NCBI GenBank assembly: GCA_963783355.1 | Contig: CAWANF010000007.1 | Location: 372,001-436,000, forward strand | DNA: 64,000 nt | DNA from: CAWANF01 sp963783355 | GTDB taxonomy: Bacteria; Bacteroidota; Rhodothermia; Balneolales; DATFMH01 | Reading direction: 5' to 3' | Shown here: in pieces, positions 28,401 to 36,330 of the stretch | How the letters are laid out: each line of letters begins with the position of its first letter | Position numbering within the stretch: position 1 is the stretch's first letter | The notes under the pieces: model-generated | The model's database searches: none | Seen by the model: the letters and a program-made list of their open reading frames with translations, nothing else | What the model was told of the DNA's origin: nothing | Position numbers and translations under genes: made by a program

Positions 28401-28713
28401 GCTTGGAAAACTTATCGGGCGCAGAACCTGGGGCGGCTTGATTGGGTACGTTGGTGTTCCCCCGCTTATTGATGGGGGCGAAATTACGGTTCCCTGTTTC
28501 CGACTGTATAATCCTGAAGGCAAATGGTTCCCCGAAGGTATTGGCGTGAAACCGGATATCCACGTGGTAAACGATCCTACGAGTATGGCAAAAGGGAAAG
28601 ATCCCCAATTGGAAAGAGGGATACAGGAAGAACTGCAGTCTCTGAAGAATCATCCGTTCGAGAAACCACAACGGCCTCCTTACCCGAATCGCTCTTTAGG
28701 TCAACATAAATAG
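25453..28713 (+). CDS. Tricorn-like S41 serine peptidase, exported (copy 1)
   Basis: A 1086-residue protein with an N-terminal signal peptide (cleavage near NAQ, residue 23). Residues ~30-640 are WD40/TolB-like propeller repeats (recurrent SPDGK, SPNGKYIAYWSD), ~690-770 the core start, ~775-870 a PDZ-like domain (GDYILAVNGSAI), and ~885-1050 the S41 peptidase domain. The tricorn catalytic residues align by motif: S748-H749 (NSSHTY), S970 (WSGSGGD) and E1028 (FPEGIG). The residue after the nucleophile is Gly, where tricorn and the second copy have Asp. Tricorn acts in the cytosol; this one should be periplasmic or surface. A terminator follows at 28737. Confidence 0.9.
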   Translation: MRKILSIVTVLFITIFITKITNAQVHARMFRYPDVSQTQITFVYAGNVWVAPKEGGLAKMLTSPKGEEEFPKFSPDGKEIAYSADYAGNLNVYLVPADGGTAQQITHDPSPDRVLGWYPKGKQILYASSKQSGRQRFDQLYEVSDKGGLSDKLPVPYGEFGMISPDGKWLAFTMKSRAFRHWKGYRGGWAPDIWLFNLKTYASKNITHNKANDEQPMWHGDKIYYRSDAGQNERYNIWVYDLKTEKSTQVTHFKKFDVHFPSVGPDDIVFEAHDNLYLLDLKTNKYHAIHIRVVTDNSTLMPHIVDAAKWIRNAAISPKGKRVLFEARGDIFSVPAQHGNTRDLTQTSAYAERMPEYSPNGKYIAYWSDQIGEYELTLRKTDGTGKPETLTSFKDGFRYHIFWSPDSKKIAFVNNKMDLQVFDVDTHEVTTIDKGQWLYNPNLESYRFGWSPDSQWLAYYKGLGNRHNAIFLYNTKTKKKAQITSGYYSDSNPVFGPDGKYLFFFTNQHFSPDYSSIDQTWIYPNTTEIAAVSLRSDDPSVLAPRNDTVDVSENEKPGTDHKEGSAGYSDIKNVVIQTDGIENRMVILPVPYGNYRHLQAVSGKVLFQKLPRTGSGESKSSLQYYDIKSRKVKTVLDDIRGYSLSANQKKILAWKGKTFAIVNVAADQKMNKTVSVSDLQMNVNPRAEWHQIFNDVWRFERDYYYDPYMNDVGWDAMRKKYEPLINDCVTRSDVNYVIGQLLGEINSSHTYVFGGDTQKSLHRGVGLLGINWKLEHGKYQISKIIKGATWDVVRSPLDQPGLDVKAGDYILAVNGSAINTSKDPYAAFEGLANKTVVLTVNSKPTFDDAHTITVKTLSSEAKLRHEAWVEAKRKQVARETDGQIGYIYVPDTGIGGQTDLVRQFNAQYNKKGLIIDERFNSGGQIPNRFIELLARKPLAFWAVRDGTDWQTPTIANFGPKVMLINGWSGSGGDAFPYFFREDKLGKLIGRRTWGGLIGYVGVPPLIDGGEITVPCFRLYNPEGKWFPEGIGVKPDIHVVNDPTSMAKGKDPQLERGIQEELQSLKNHPFEKPQRPPYPNRSLGQHK

Positions 28714-28736
28714 TAAGATTTTTCTTCATTATTTTT

Positions 28737-28766
28737 AAAGGGGGTATTTGCGTATCCCCTTTTTTT
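28737..28766 (+). terminator. Rho-independent terminator
   Basis: Stem AAAGGGGGTA with TATCCCCTTT (one G-T pair), six-base loop TTTGCG, then a run of T through 28766. It lies 24 bases after the tricorn-like gene. Confidence 0.85.
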
Positions 28767-28800
28767 ATGCAATTTATTGAGATGAGAAAAACGTAATTCA

Positions 28801-28833
28801 TTGGGAACACTGAAATTTGTCGACTTACCTTTG
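28801..28833 (+). promoter_or_regulatory. Possible Bacteroidota-type promoter
   Basis: TTG at 28801 and TACCTTTG at 28826-28833, 22 bases apart, match the TTG / TAnnTTTG pattern known for the primary sigma factor of Bacteroidota. It is 50 bases before the start at 28883. A single match by eye is weak evidence. Confidence 0.35.
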
Positions 28834-28882
28834 ATCTGTTAAATTATATTTAGTTAGCAATGATTTTACAGGAGGCCTATCA

Positions 28883-29512
28883 ATGAAACTACTCTTATTT
28901 GGCGCTACAGGAGGAACCGGTAGAGAACTTATCAAACAAGCCCTTGAACAAAATCATGTGGTAACAGCGTTTGCCCGAAATCCTGACGATATCAAAATCA
29001 AAGACAACCGGCTGCGTGTTGTAGATGGCGATATCATCGATTACGATTCTATCTTACATGCGGTTCAGGGCCAGGATGTTGTAATTTCAGCGTTGGGAGT
29101 CAAAATCAGAAAGAAAAATACCATCCTGTCTTCCGGGACAAAAAACATCTTAAAAGCGATGAATATCCAGGGTGTAAAGCGTTTTATATGTGTAACTTCC
29201 CTGGGAATAGGTGACAGCGGAGGTCAGCTTGGATTTTTCTATACATGGATTCTTTGTCCGTTTTTCCTCAGAAATATATTTAAAGACAAAGAGAGACAGG
29301 AAAAATACATCAAAGAGAGTTTGCTCGATTGGACCATTGTTCGTCCCGGGCAGTTGGTGAACGGTGAAAAAATGGGTTCTTACAAAATATGGACCGGCAA
29401 ACCGTCTGAATCTATTGAAGCCCGCATCACCCGTGCCGATTTGGCTGATTTTATATTACGCCACCTCGATGATGAAGCCTATTTGAGGAAAACACCGGCA
29501 TTATCATACTGA
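28883..29512 (+). CDS. NAD(P)-binding atypical short-chain dehydrogenase (NmrA-like)
   Basis: A 209-residue Rossmann protein beginning MKLLLFGATGGTGRELIKQA with the GxxGxxG motif at ~7-13. It continues ARNPDDIKIKDNRLRVVDGD, DVVISALGVK and VKRFICVTSLG, as in NAD(P)H-binding SDR-a proteins such as biliverdin reductase B or NmrA-like sensors; the catalytic YxxxK of classical SDRs is absent. AGGAGG seven bases before the ATG fixes the start. It may form an operon with the GMC oxidoreductase that follows 57 bases later. Confidence 0.88.
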   Translation: MKLLLFGATGGTGRELIKQALEQNHVVTAFARNPDDIKIKDNRLRVVDGDIIDYDSILHAVQGQDVVISALGVKIRKKNTILSSGTKNILKAMNIQGVKRFICVTSLGIGDSGGQLGFFYTWILCPFFLRNIFKDKERQEKYIKESLLDWTIVRPGQLVNGEKMGSYKIWTGKPSESIEARITRADLADFILRHLDDEAYLRKTPALSY

Positions 29513-29569
29513 TTTTTTACTCATTTTAAAGGAAATTGCTACCATTTATTAAATACTCATACCTCGTTC

Positions 29570-31150
29570 ATGAAAGAATCAGCATCTATTGATTACGATT
29601 ATATAATCATCGGGAGTGGTTTCGGCGGATCCGTTTCAGCATTACGTTTGTCTGAAAAGGGTTATAACGTATTGGTCATTGAAAAAGGCAAATGGCTGAA
29701 GGTTAAAGATTTTCCAAAAACAAACTGGAACCTGAAAAAATGGCTTTGGCTGCCCCGTTTAAAATTTCATGGGTTATTTAAAATGACTTTTTTCCGTCAT
29801 GTCGCCGTTTTATCGGGCGTCGGTGTTGGTGGTGGTTCATTGGTTTATGCTAATACTTTGCCGGTTCCTAAAGATGAATTTTTCAATGCCGAAAGCTGGT
29901 CCCACCTGTCCAACTGGAAAAAAGAACTGGAGCCTTTCTACCCCGTTGCTTTAAAGATGCTGGGTGCTGATCAGAATCCGCGTTTGCAGGTAGGTGACCT
30001 TGCCCTGAAAAGCCTGGCAAAAGAACTGGGTAAAGAAGATAAATTTCAACCAACGAATGTTGCAGTCTATTTTGGCGAGCCCGGCGTCACGAAGGAGGAT
30101 CCTTATTTTGACGGACTTGGACCCAAACGTACCGGCTGCACATTTTGTGGAGGATGTATGCTTGGCTGTCGCTTCAATTCCAAAAACACACTGGATAAAA
30201 ACTATCTGTACCTGGCTCAACAAAATGGAGTCACTATACAGGCGGAGTCGGAGGTGTATGATGTCCTGCCAATTGATCATTCCAACGGTAAAAACGGATA
30301 TCGCGTTTATTGGAAAACCTCAACCAAATATTGGAAAAAACGAGGGAATCTTACCGCAAAAGCAGTAATTTTCTCGGGCGGTGTGATGGGAACCGTGAAG
30401 TTATTGCTTAAACTGAAGAAAAAATCACTTACGGATATTTCCGACAAAATAGGCCAGGGAATTCGCACTAATTCAGAGAGCCTGATCGGGGTCACAACCT
30501 TTGACAGGAAAACAGATTTTTCAAAAGGAATAGCCATCGGTTCCATCTTGCATACCGATGAACACAGTCATCTTGAGCCGGTCCGTTATTCTGCCGGTTC
30601 CGGTGCATGGCGGCTGTTGATGTCCCCGCTGGCTTTCGGTAATAACGTGTTCATCAGGATCGGGCAGATCATTGGCGATATTCTTTTACATCCCATTAAA
30701 AATCTGCGCATCTGGTGGGTTGATGACTGGTCGAAACGAACACAAATTATGCTGTTTATGCAAAGCCTGAACAGTACCCTTCGGTTGAAAAAGGGTCTTT
30801 TCGGCATCAAATCCATTGTGGACAGGGGACAGGCACCAAGCTCTTTTATCCCTGAAGCCAAAGATTTGTCCGAGCGTTTTGCCCGTATCGTGAATGGAAA
30901 ACCAACCGTACTTTTAACCGAGACATTGGCCGGTATTCCAACCACAGCACATATACTCGGTGGCTGTGTCATGGGGATAGACCGGGATGAAGGTGTAATA
31001 GATAAAAATAATCATGTCTTTGGGTATGAAAATATGCTGGTATGCGACGGTTCGATGATATCTGCAAATCCTGGTGTAAATCCATCTCTTACAATAACGG
31101 CATTAACGGAACGGGCCATGAGTAAAATTCCAAAAAAAACAGAACTTTAA
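29570..31150 (+). CDS. GMC-family FAD oxidoreductase (cholesterol oxidase-like)
   Basis: A 526-residue flavoprotein. The FAD-binding motif YIIIGSGFGGSVSALRLSEK is at ~10-29, SGVGVGGGSLVYANTLPVPK at ~82-101, and the C-terminal GMC signature NPGVNPSLTITALTERA near 503-519. A cysteine-rich strip GCTFCGGCMLGC (~187-198) followed by RFNSKNTLDKNYLYLA is seen in the cholesterol-oxidase-like clade. No signal peptide is visible, so it is likely cytosolic. The donor alcohol or sterol is unknown. It ends 10 bases before the next gene, whose Shine-Dalgarno overlaps its stop. Confidence 0.88.
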   Translation: MKESASIDYDYIIIGSGFGGSVSALRLSEKGYNVLVIEKGKWLKVKDFPKTNWNLKKWLWLPRLKFHGLFKMTFFRHVAVLSGVGVGGGSLVYANTLPVPKDEFFNAESWSHLSNWKKELEPFYPVALKMLGADQNPRLQVGDLALKSLAKELGKEDKFQPTNVAVYFGEPGVTKEDPYFDGLGPKRTGCTFCGGCMLGCRFNSKNTLDKNYLYLAQQNGVTIQAESEVYDVLPIDHSNGKNGYRVYWKTSTKYWKKRGNLTAKAVIFSGGVMGTVKLLLKLKKKSLTDISDKIGQGIRTNSESLIGVTTFDRKTDFSKGIAIGSILHTDEHSHLEPVRYSAGSGAWRLLMSPLAFGNNVFIRIGQIIGDILLHPIKNLRIWWVDDWSKRTQIMLFMQSLNSTLRLKKGLFGIKSIVDRGQAPSSFIPEAKDLSERFARIVNGKPTVLLTETLAGIPTTAHILGGCVMGIDRDEGVIDKNNHVFGYENMLVCDGSMISANPGVNPSLTITALTERAMSKIPKKTEL

Positions 31151-31160
31151 GGAGATCCAA

Positions 31161-31658
31161 ATGAAATACTTTGCATATGGGTCAAACATGTGTTTCAGGC
31201 GGTTTCACCAACGCGTTCCTTCCGGCATTTTTGAAACGATTGCTACGATCCGGGGATTTGATCTTCGCTTCCATGTAAAGGATGACGACGGTTCCGGCAA
31301 ATGCAATGCTATTTACACTGGAAATGATGAAGATTTTGTTATGGGCGTCGTCTACGATATTGAGGCTACAGAAAAACATCTTCTTGATAAAGCCGAAGAT
31401 TTGGGAATTGAATATAAAGAACGCGAAACCATAGCAGAAACCAAAGATGGAACAGTCGAAGTCTTTTTATACACGGCAATAAGTGATGTTATTAATGACC
31501 AAACAATACCCTTCGACTGGTATAAGAATTTTGTTGTCTATGGAGCCCGTGAACATGGTTTACCGGCAGATTACATACGGATGCTCGAAGGAATTCCGGT
31601 TAAATATGATCCTGATGTAAAACGTGCAGAAAAGAACCGGTCTGTTTTATTTGGATAG
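31161..31658 (+). CDS. Gamma-glutamylcyclotransferase-like protein
   Basis: A 165-residue protein opening with the fold signature MKYFAYGSNMCFRRF, where the YGSN turn forms the substrate pocket. Downstream it has MGVVYDIEATEKHLLDKAED and a Glu-rich strand typical of GGCT-like proteins, which release 5-oxoproline from gamma-glutamyl compounds or glutathione. The exact substrate cannot be read from sequence. AAGGAG at 31149 overlaps the stop of the GMC gene, so the two are probably translated from one mRNA. Confidence 0.85.
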   Translation: MKYFAYGSNMCFRRFHQRVPSGIFETIATIRGFDLRFHVKDDDGSGKCNAIYTGNDEDFVMGVVYDIEATEKHLLDKAEDLGIEYKERETIAETKDGTVEVFLYTAISDVINDQTIPFDWYKNFVVYGAREHGLPADYIRMLEGIPVKYDPDVKRAEKNRSVLFG

Positions 31659-31708
31659 TGTTAGAGTTGAATATATTAACCGCAGTGGGCACAGAGAATT
31701 CCGTAGTG

Positions 31709-31741
31709 AATACACAAAATTTTTTGAAAATTTTGTGTATT
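31709..31741. repeat. Strong hairpin within degenerate intergenic repeat
   Basis: Arms AATACACAAAATTTT and AAAATTTTGTGTATT pair perfectly over 15 bp around a 3-base loop. Flanking words (AACCGCAGTGGGCACAGAGA before, TTGTGTTTTGGTGGC after) resemble the intergenic repeat seen near 21375 and 36293. It could end transcription of the 28883-31658 group, but only a mixed TTGTGTTTT tract follows. Confidence 0.55.
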
Positions 31742-31864
31742 TGTGTTTTGGTGGCTAACATTGATTTTCAGTGTCTCCGTAGACATTTTCTATTTTCCTG
31801 TTTAATCTCAATGATCCGTAATTCAGACCATAAGAAATTAAAACATACTCTGAATTTATTACCT

Positions 31865-32713
31865 TCAACTCAATAAAAGCAAAGCACAGTCGATAGAGTG
31901 AATCGTTTTTTCAAGGTTATCATCATTAAACAGCTCATTATCACGATATGCAATAACCAGTCCTCCGTTTTCATTGTGAATGATTTCCTTTAGCTCATCA
32001 TGATCATCCGGTTTCAGCATATGTATGCCAAACGGTATGATGTGATGCTTGAGAGTCTGATGAATAAATGAACGGTAAAATCGTAAATGGGAAGTCGCAT
32101 GATCCGTTAATAATATGGAAATCGGGCTGTTTCTCTTTTCAGCCACGAGAGCTGCTAGTTTGAGCGCCCGCTCACTTACTTCCGACTCATTCACAACCAC
32201 TAATATTGTCTGACCACTTTTGATTCCATGCTGTAATAACAATATCGGTTTATGCGTCTGCTTTAAAAGTGAAAGAGCTGTTTTTCCCAGAGCACGATCC
32301 CGCATAAACGACTTACCTAATCGGCCGATGGTAACCAGGTCAACGGCTGATGATGCGGTAATCAATTCATTTTCAACTTTTCCCCGCACCGACCGAAATG
32401 TATATTTGATTTGGGTTCGTTCCCCGGTTTTTTGGAGCGCTTTACGAAGGCGTTTTATCTGGGCGCGCACTTCGTTTTCCATTGACAAATCCCCGATGTC
32501 ACGTTTAGTTCCGGTGAATTCGCTGATTTCTGACATAAAAGGAAGATGGCTCAGATAAAACCAATTGATATCCTCAACAAATAAACCTTCGAGTTCCGCC
32601 TCAAAAATCCGGGCCATTTCCGCCGCCACTTCCAATGCCGCCATACTGTGCTGAGAAGAATCAAGAGCTACCAGGATATGCTTAAAAATAATATCGCCGG
32701 GTTCCTTGTTCAT
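31865..32713 (-). CDS. Two-domain universal stress protein
   Basis: A 282-residue protein with a first UspA-like domain (IIFKHILVALDSSQHSMAAL to RLGKSFMRDRALGKTALSLL, about 8-155) and a shorter second domain (QTILVVVNESEVSERALKLA, about 165-280). The nucleotide-binding loop G-x2-G-x9-G(S/T) is only partly kept in domain one (TIGRLGKSF). Its start overlaps the stop of the Lon-like gene as ATGA, so it is translationally coupled to it, suggesting a shared stress role. Confidence 0.85.
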   Translation of the reverse strand: MNKEPGDIIFKHILVALDSSQHSMAALEVAAEMARIFEAELEGLFVEDINWFYLSHLPFMSEISEFTGTKRDIGDLSMENEVRAQIKRLRKALQKTGERTQIKYTFRSVRGKVENELITASSAVDLVTIGRLGKSFMRDRALGKTALSLLKQTHKPILLLQHGIKSGQTILVVVNESEVSERALKLAALVAEKRNSPISILLTDHATSHLRFYRSFIHQTLKHHIIPFGIHMLKPDDHDELKEIIHNENGGLVIAYRDNELFNDDNLEKTIHSIDCALLLLS

Positions 32714-35145
32714 TTTGGCTTTCTCCCATTGCTGGCATCTGAATAAATCAGGCGCTGCTCGGCCATAGCTGTTAAACGATCTTCGATTCTTCTGTTAATA
32801 GTGTTCTCCGGATAAATTCCATCGTGATTTCTCTCTCCCATGGATAATCCTGAAAGCAGTTCCATTCCATCATTAACATGCTCAATCGGGTATATATGGA
32901 AGGAATGATTTTCAGCCGCTTTGATAATATCTTCCCGCAGCATCAAATTTTTCACATTCGCTTTCGGAATAATCACTCCCTGATCGCCTGAAAGGCCCGA
33001 TTTATAGCAGACATCGTAAAATCCTTCAATCTTTTCGTTTACTCCGCCAATCGGCTGTATTACACCATGCTGGTTGATCGATCCGGTAACGGCAAGTGAT
33101 TGTTTCAACGGCACTTCGGAAATAGCTGATAGAAGCACAAAAAGCTCGGCTGCCGATGCACTGTCACCATCAATGCCGCCATACGATTGTTCAAAAACGA
33201 GACTGGCAGACAATGAAAACGGTTGCTTTGTCGAATATTTTTCTCCAAGGAATCCGGCCAATATGAGTACCCCCTTAGAGTGAATGGGGCCGCTTAATTC
33301 TACTTCGCGTTCAATATTGATGACTTCACCTTTGCCGAACTGAACACGTGCGGTAATACGTGATGGCTTCCCAAACATCGTATTCCCAATCTGAACAACC
33401 GACAACCCGTTAATCTGACCCTTCTTTTCTCCTTCAACATCGATATAAATGGTTTTTCGATGAATGTTTTCAAGTATCTTGTCCCTCATCCGATCCGAAC
33501 GATAATGCTGTTCGTCGATTGCTTTCTGGACATCTTCTTTAGAAACGTGATCGTGATTATTTCTACCCGCCCAAAAATCTGATTCCCTGAGTAAATCCAG
33601 TATCTTTTGGTTTTGGATGGACAACTTTTCATTGTCTTCTATAATTCTTGAACTTTGTTCAATCACCCGGCCGACGGCATCTTTACGGAACGTTCTAAGA
33701 TTATTTTCCCGGATAAGACCGCCCAGCATTCTTGAATAGAGTTTCTGATTTCCCTTATTTCGATCCATATCATATTCAAAATCAGCTTCTACTTTAAAGA
33801 GTCCGCTGAATTCCGGATCGTAGGTACACAGGAGATAATACAGCATACGTTCGCCCATAAGAATGACTTTTACGTTCATATTTAAGGGTTCTGGCTCCAG
33901 GGAAACGGTACTTATCAAACCATAGGATTCTCCAGGAGATTCAATCCTTAGTTTTCCGGATTTTAATACCCTCTTTAAGCCTTCCCACGCAAAAGGTTCC
34001 AGTAATACCTTCCGGGCATCAAGAACAAGATATCCACCGTTAGCCCTGTGCAATGCACCTGCCTTTATCAGGTTAAAATCGGTTGTCAGCGCTCCCAAAT
34101 GAGCTTCATATTCTACTTTGCCAATCAAATTTTTATAGGTTGGATTATCTTCATAAATGATCGGCACGCCGTCAAGCTCAGAATTATCCACGATGACATT
34201 GATTTTGTAGCGGCTTAAAATTGGATTGTCCTGAGGTGAAGAAGACGTTTTTTCACCCCCCTGCAGGAATGGAATCAAGGTAGATTGAGCCTGATGTCCA
34301 ATAATATCCCGAACGTTTTCCACAATGTCGTTCAACACCTTGTCCAGGAATTCGTTAACCGCTGCTTCATTGTGAAATTTTTTTTTGATTTCTTCGATGA
34401 GATCCTTTACAGCATAGCGTGCTATTTCCCGGTTCAATTCACGTTTTTGTTTTCTGAATTCCCGCTGGTGTCCGGGCAAAAGACGAAGTATCTTCTGCAG
34501 TTCTTTCTGCAATTCTTCGACCTCATCCTCCATTTTGACCTGTTCTTCGTCGGTCAGTTTATCTATTTCTTCCGGACTGAGTATTTCGCCGTTCTTTTCC
34601 GGAGCAAATGCAAAGCCTGCCGGGGTTTTTATCAGGGCAAATCCACGTTCCTTGGCTTTTTTACTCAAGTCGCTGAATAACTGGCTTTCATCACTTTTGT
34701 TTTGATCTTCAAGGACCTGTTGACGGTTTTGATATTCTTCGCTTTCGAATGCCGTAGTTAAAGCACTAAACAAATCGTTTATCAAACCGTTCATCGCCTC
34801 ACGGAGTTCTATTCCTTTTCCCGGCGGCAATTTCAATATTCTGGGCTTGTGATTTTCTTTGAAATTATTGATATAACACCAGTCAACAGCGCCATCTTCA
34901 AATTTGGCGCGATCTTTTAGAAAATGTTTTATCAGTTTATGACGATCGGCTTCATCAAGTCCGAGAGCAAAAATATTATAGCCGTCTCTCTTCATATTGA
35001 TACCAAATGTTACAGCGGCTTCTATCCTTTCCTGGCCTATAAATGCTTCAATAATTTCTAATTCATCCGTGGTTTCGAAGTCAAAATCACCTAAATCACA
35101 GGAGTTGAAGAGCTGTTTTGGTGATAGTTCTGCATGCTTTTTCAT
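32710..35145 (-). CDS. Lon-like (S16) protease of the LonB-related AAA_32 type
   Basis: An 811-residue cytosolic protein. The C-terminal S16 protease domain (~570-780) has the Ser-Lys dyad S662 (GGIDGDSASAAEL) and K705 (GGVNEKIEGFYD), spaced 43 as in Lon. The middle HRANGGYLVLDARKVLLEPF and AWEGLKRVL strip is typical of the COG1067 Lon-related family, with a coiled-coil insert at ~150-260. At the expected Walker A site (residues 55-72) the sequence is GYNIFALGLDEADRHKLI, without a GxxGxGK core, so ATP binding may be lost. It is first in a pair with the universal stress protein. Confidence 0.88.
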   Translation of the reverse strand: MKKHAELSPKQLFNSCDLGDFDFETTDELEIIEAFIGQERIEAAVTFGINMKRDGYNIFALGLDEADRHKLIKHFLKDRAKFEDGAVDWCYINNFKENHKPRILKLPPGKGIELREAMNGLINDLFSALTTAFESEEYQNRQQVLEDQNKSDESQLFSDLSKKAKERGFALIKTPAGFAFAPEKNGEILSPEEIDKLTDEEQVKMEDEVEELQKELQKILRLLPGHQREFRKQKRELNREIARYAVKDLIEEIKKKFHNEAAVNEFLDKVLNDIVENVRDIIGHQAQSTLIPFLQGGEKTSSSPQDNPILSRYKINVIVDNSELDGVPIIYEDNPTYKNLIGKVEYEAHLGALTTDFNLIKAGALHRANGGYLVLDARKVLLEPFAWEGLKRVLKSGKLRIESPGESYGLISTVSLEPEPLNMNVKVILMGERMLYYLLCTYDPEFSGLFKVEADFEYDMDRNKGNQKLYSRMLGGLIRENNLRTFRKDAVGRVIEQSSRIIEDNEKLSIQNQKILDLLRESDFWAGRNNHDHVSKEDVQKAIDEQHYRSDRMRDKILENIHRKTIYIDVEGEKKGQINGLSVVQIGNTMFGKPSRITARVQFGKGEVINIEREVELSGPIHSKGVLILAGFLGEKYSTKQPFSLSASLVFEQSYGGIDGDSASAAELFVLLSAISEVPLKQSLAVTGSINQHGVIQPIGGVNEKIEGFYDVCYKSGLSGDQGVIIPKANVKNLMLREDIIKAAENHSFHIYPIEHVNDGMELLSGLSMGERNHDGIYPENTINRRIEDRLTAMAEQRLIYSDASNGRKPK

Positions 35146-35477
35146 AGATATGCTGTCTCTGATGAATAATAATACTCTACTCTAAAATGATAAGAACTTT
35201 CATTTCAATCAATTAATCGATTCTAACGAACAATCCCAATATTAGAATCTGTATTACTAACGACCTTAAACCCATGCTATCATATGTTCTTATATCCTTA
35301 AATAACATAATGTTATCGTTAAAAAACGAGTTCTTATAACTTATTAAATTATAAATAATTAATGGGTTATGGGAATTGGTATTAATATTATACGAAGAGC
35401 GGGAAAACTATCAGAAATAAAGCGGTAATATAGATTCCTGTCTGGTCTGTTTATTAAATAACAAAGGGTAATTATCA
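35146..35477. other. AT-rich divergent promoter region
   Basis: 332 very AT-rich bases between the divergent Lon-like and mscL genes, with no open frame of note. A 15-base palindrome, ATAACATAATGTTAT at 35302-35316, could be a regulator site or small hairpin. No sigma consensus is clear. Confidence 0.5.
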
Positions 35478-35933
35478 ATGTGGGGAGAATTTAAAGAATT
35501 TGCTGTTAAGGGAAATGTCGTGGACATGGCAGTCGGCATTATCATAGGAACAGCATTTGGAACTATAATAAAATCATTGGTAGCCGATGTTATCATGCCT
35601 CCCATCGGCTTATTATTGGGCAATGTCGATTTTAGTGAACTTTTCGTTGTCTTGAAACAAGGAGCCGTGGCGGGACCATACCTGACGCTGGCAGAGGCAC
35701 AAAAAGCAGGTGCCGTTACGTTGAACCTGGGCGTATTTATAAATACAGTCATTAGCTTTCTAATCGTAGCTTTTGCGGTCTTCTTTTTAGTGAAGGGGAT
35801 AAATCAACTCAAGCGCAAGGAAGAAGCCAAACCTGCTGAGGCAGCCCCAGCTACAAAAGAATGTCCGTTTTGTGCTTCGATAATACCTGTAAAAGCGACG
35901 AAATGTCCACACTGTACATCTGATTTTTCATAG
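35478..35933 (+). CDS. mscL: Large-conductance mechanosensitive channel MscL with C-terminal zinc ribbon
   Basis: MscL opens under membrane tension to release solutes after osmotic downshock. The 151 residues begin with the family N terminus (WGEFKEFAVKGNVVDMAVGI, then IIGTAFGTIIKSLVADVIMP), TM1 ~15-45 and TM2 ~85-107. After the short linker KRKEEAKPAEAAPA the usual C-terminal bundle is replaced by a rubredoxin-like knuckle pair C129-PF-C132 and C143-PH-C146. It is a single gene with a terminator at 35985. Confidence 0.95.
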   Translation: MWGEFKEFAVKGNVVDMAVGIIIGTAFGTIIKSLVADVIMPPIGLLLGNVDFSELFVVLKQGAVAGPYLTLAEAQKAGAVTLNLGVFINTVISFLIVAFAVFFLVKGINQLKRKEEAKPAEAAPATKECPFCASIIPVKATKCPHCTSDFS

Positions 35934-35984
35934 TCTTACCCAAATACTTACCCAAAAATGCGGACCCAAATCCCTCCGCACCCC

Positions 35985-36027
35985 AAGTCCCCGTGCCAAA
36001 CCCGGCCGGGGGCTTCTTTTTTATTTT
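35985..36027 (+). terminator. Rho-independent terminator of mscL
   Basis: Stem AAGTCCCCG (35985-35993) with CGGGGGCTT (36007-36015), one G-T pair, then CTTTTTTATTTT. It lies about 50 bases after the mscL stop. Confidence 0.85.
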
Positions 36028-36247
36028 ATGGCGCCGGATACCCGATGCCGGATTATTTCCAGGTAAATAAAAGTGAATGATGGATGAGAAAGGTTCCCGG
36101 ATTACACGGATTAGCGGGTGTTTAATTTAATTTTTAATTGGCATCCAAGTTTTATTTCAGCTCCTAATCCGGGCTTTGAAAATTTGCCCCCTGCTTCGTT
36201 AATATAAGCCACGGAAACACTCAAAATCACTGATTTATCCCAGTCTT

Positions 36248-36283
36248 AAAAAAAGAGAGCACAGAATTAATTCTGTGCTCTCT
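36248..36283 (-). terminator. Rho-independent terminator of UPF0182 gene
   Basis: 36254-36283 is a perfect 30-base palindrome built from AGAGAGCACAGAATT and its complement. On the minus strand it is followed by seven T (36254-36248). It lies 48 bases past the stop of the leftward gene at 36331. Confidence 0.85.
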
Positions 36284-36330
36284 GAGAAAACCTCTTCGTT
36301 CTTTGTGGTTTTTCCTTTATAAACCTTGTC

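Larger units (their letters stand above)
35934..36330. other. Intergenic region with two terminators and repeat remnants
   Basis: About 400 bases between the convergent mscL and UPF0182 genes. It contains the mscL terminator (35985), the UPF0182 terminator (36254) and words shared with other intergenic regions (reverse complement of 36293-36312 reads AACCACAAAGAACGAAGAGG). No plausible gene is seen. Confidence 0.6.
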
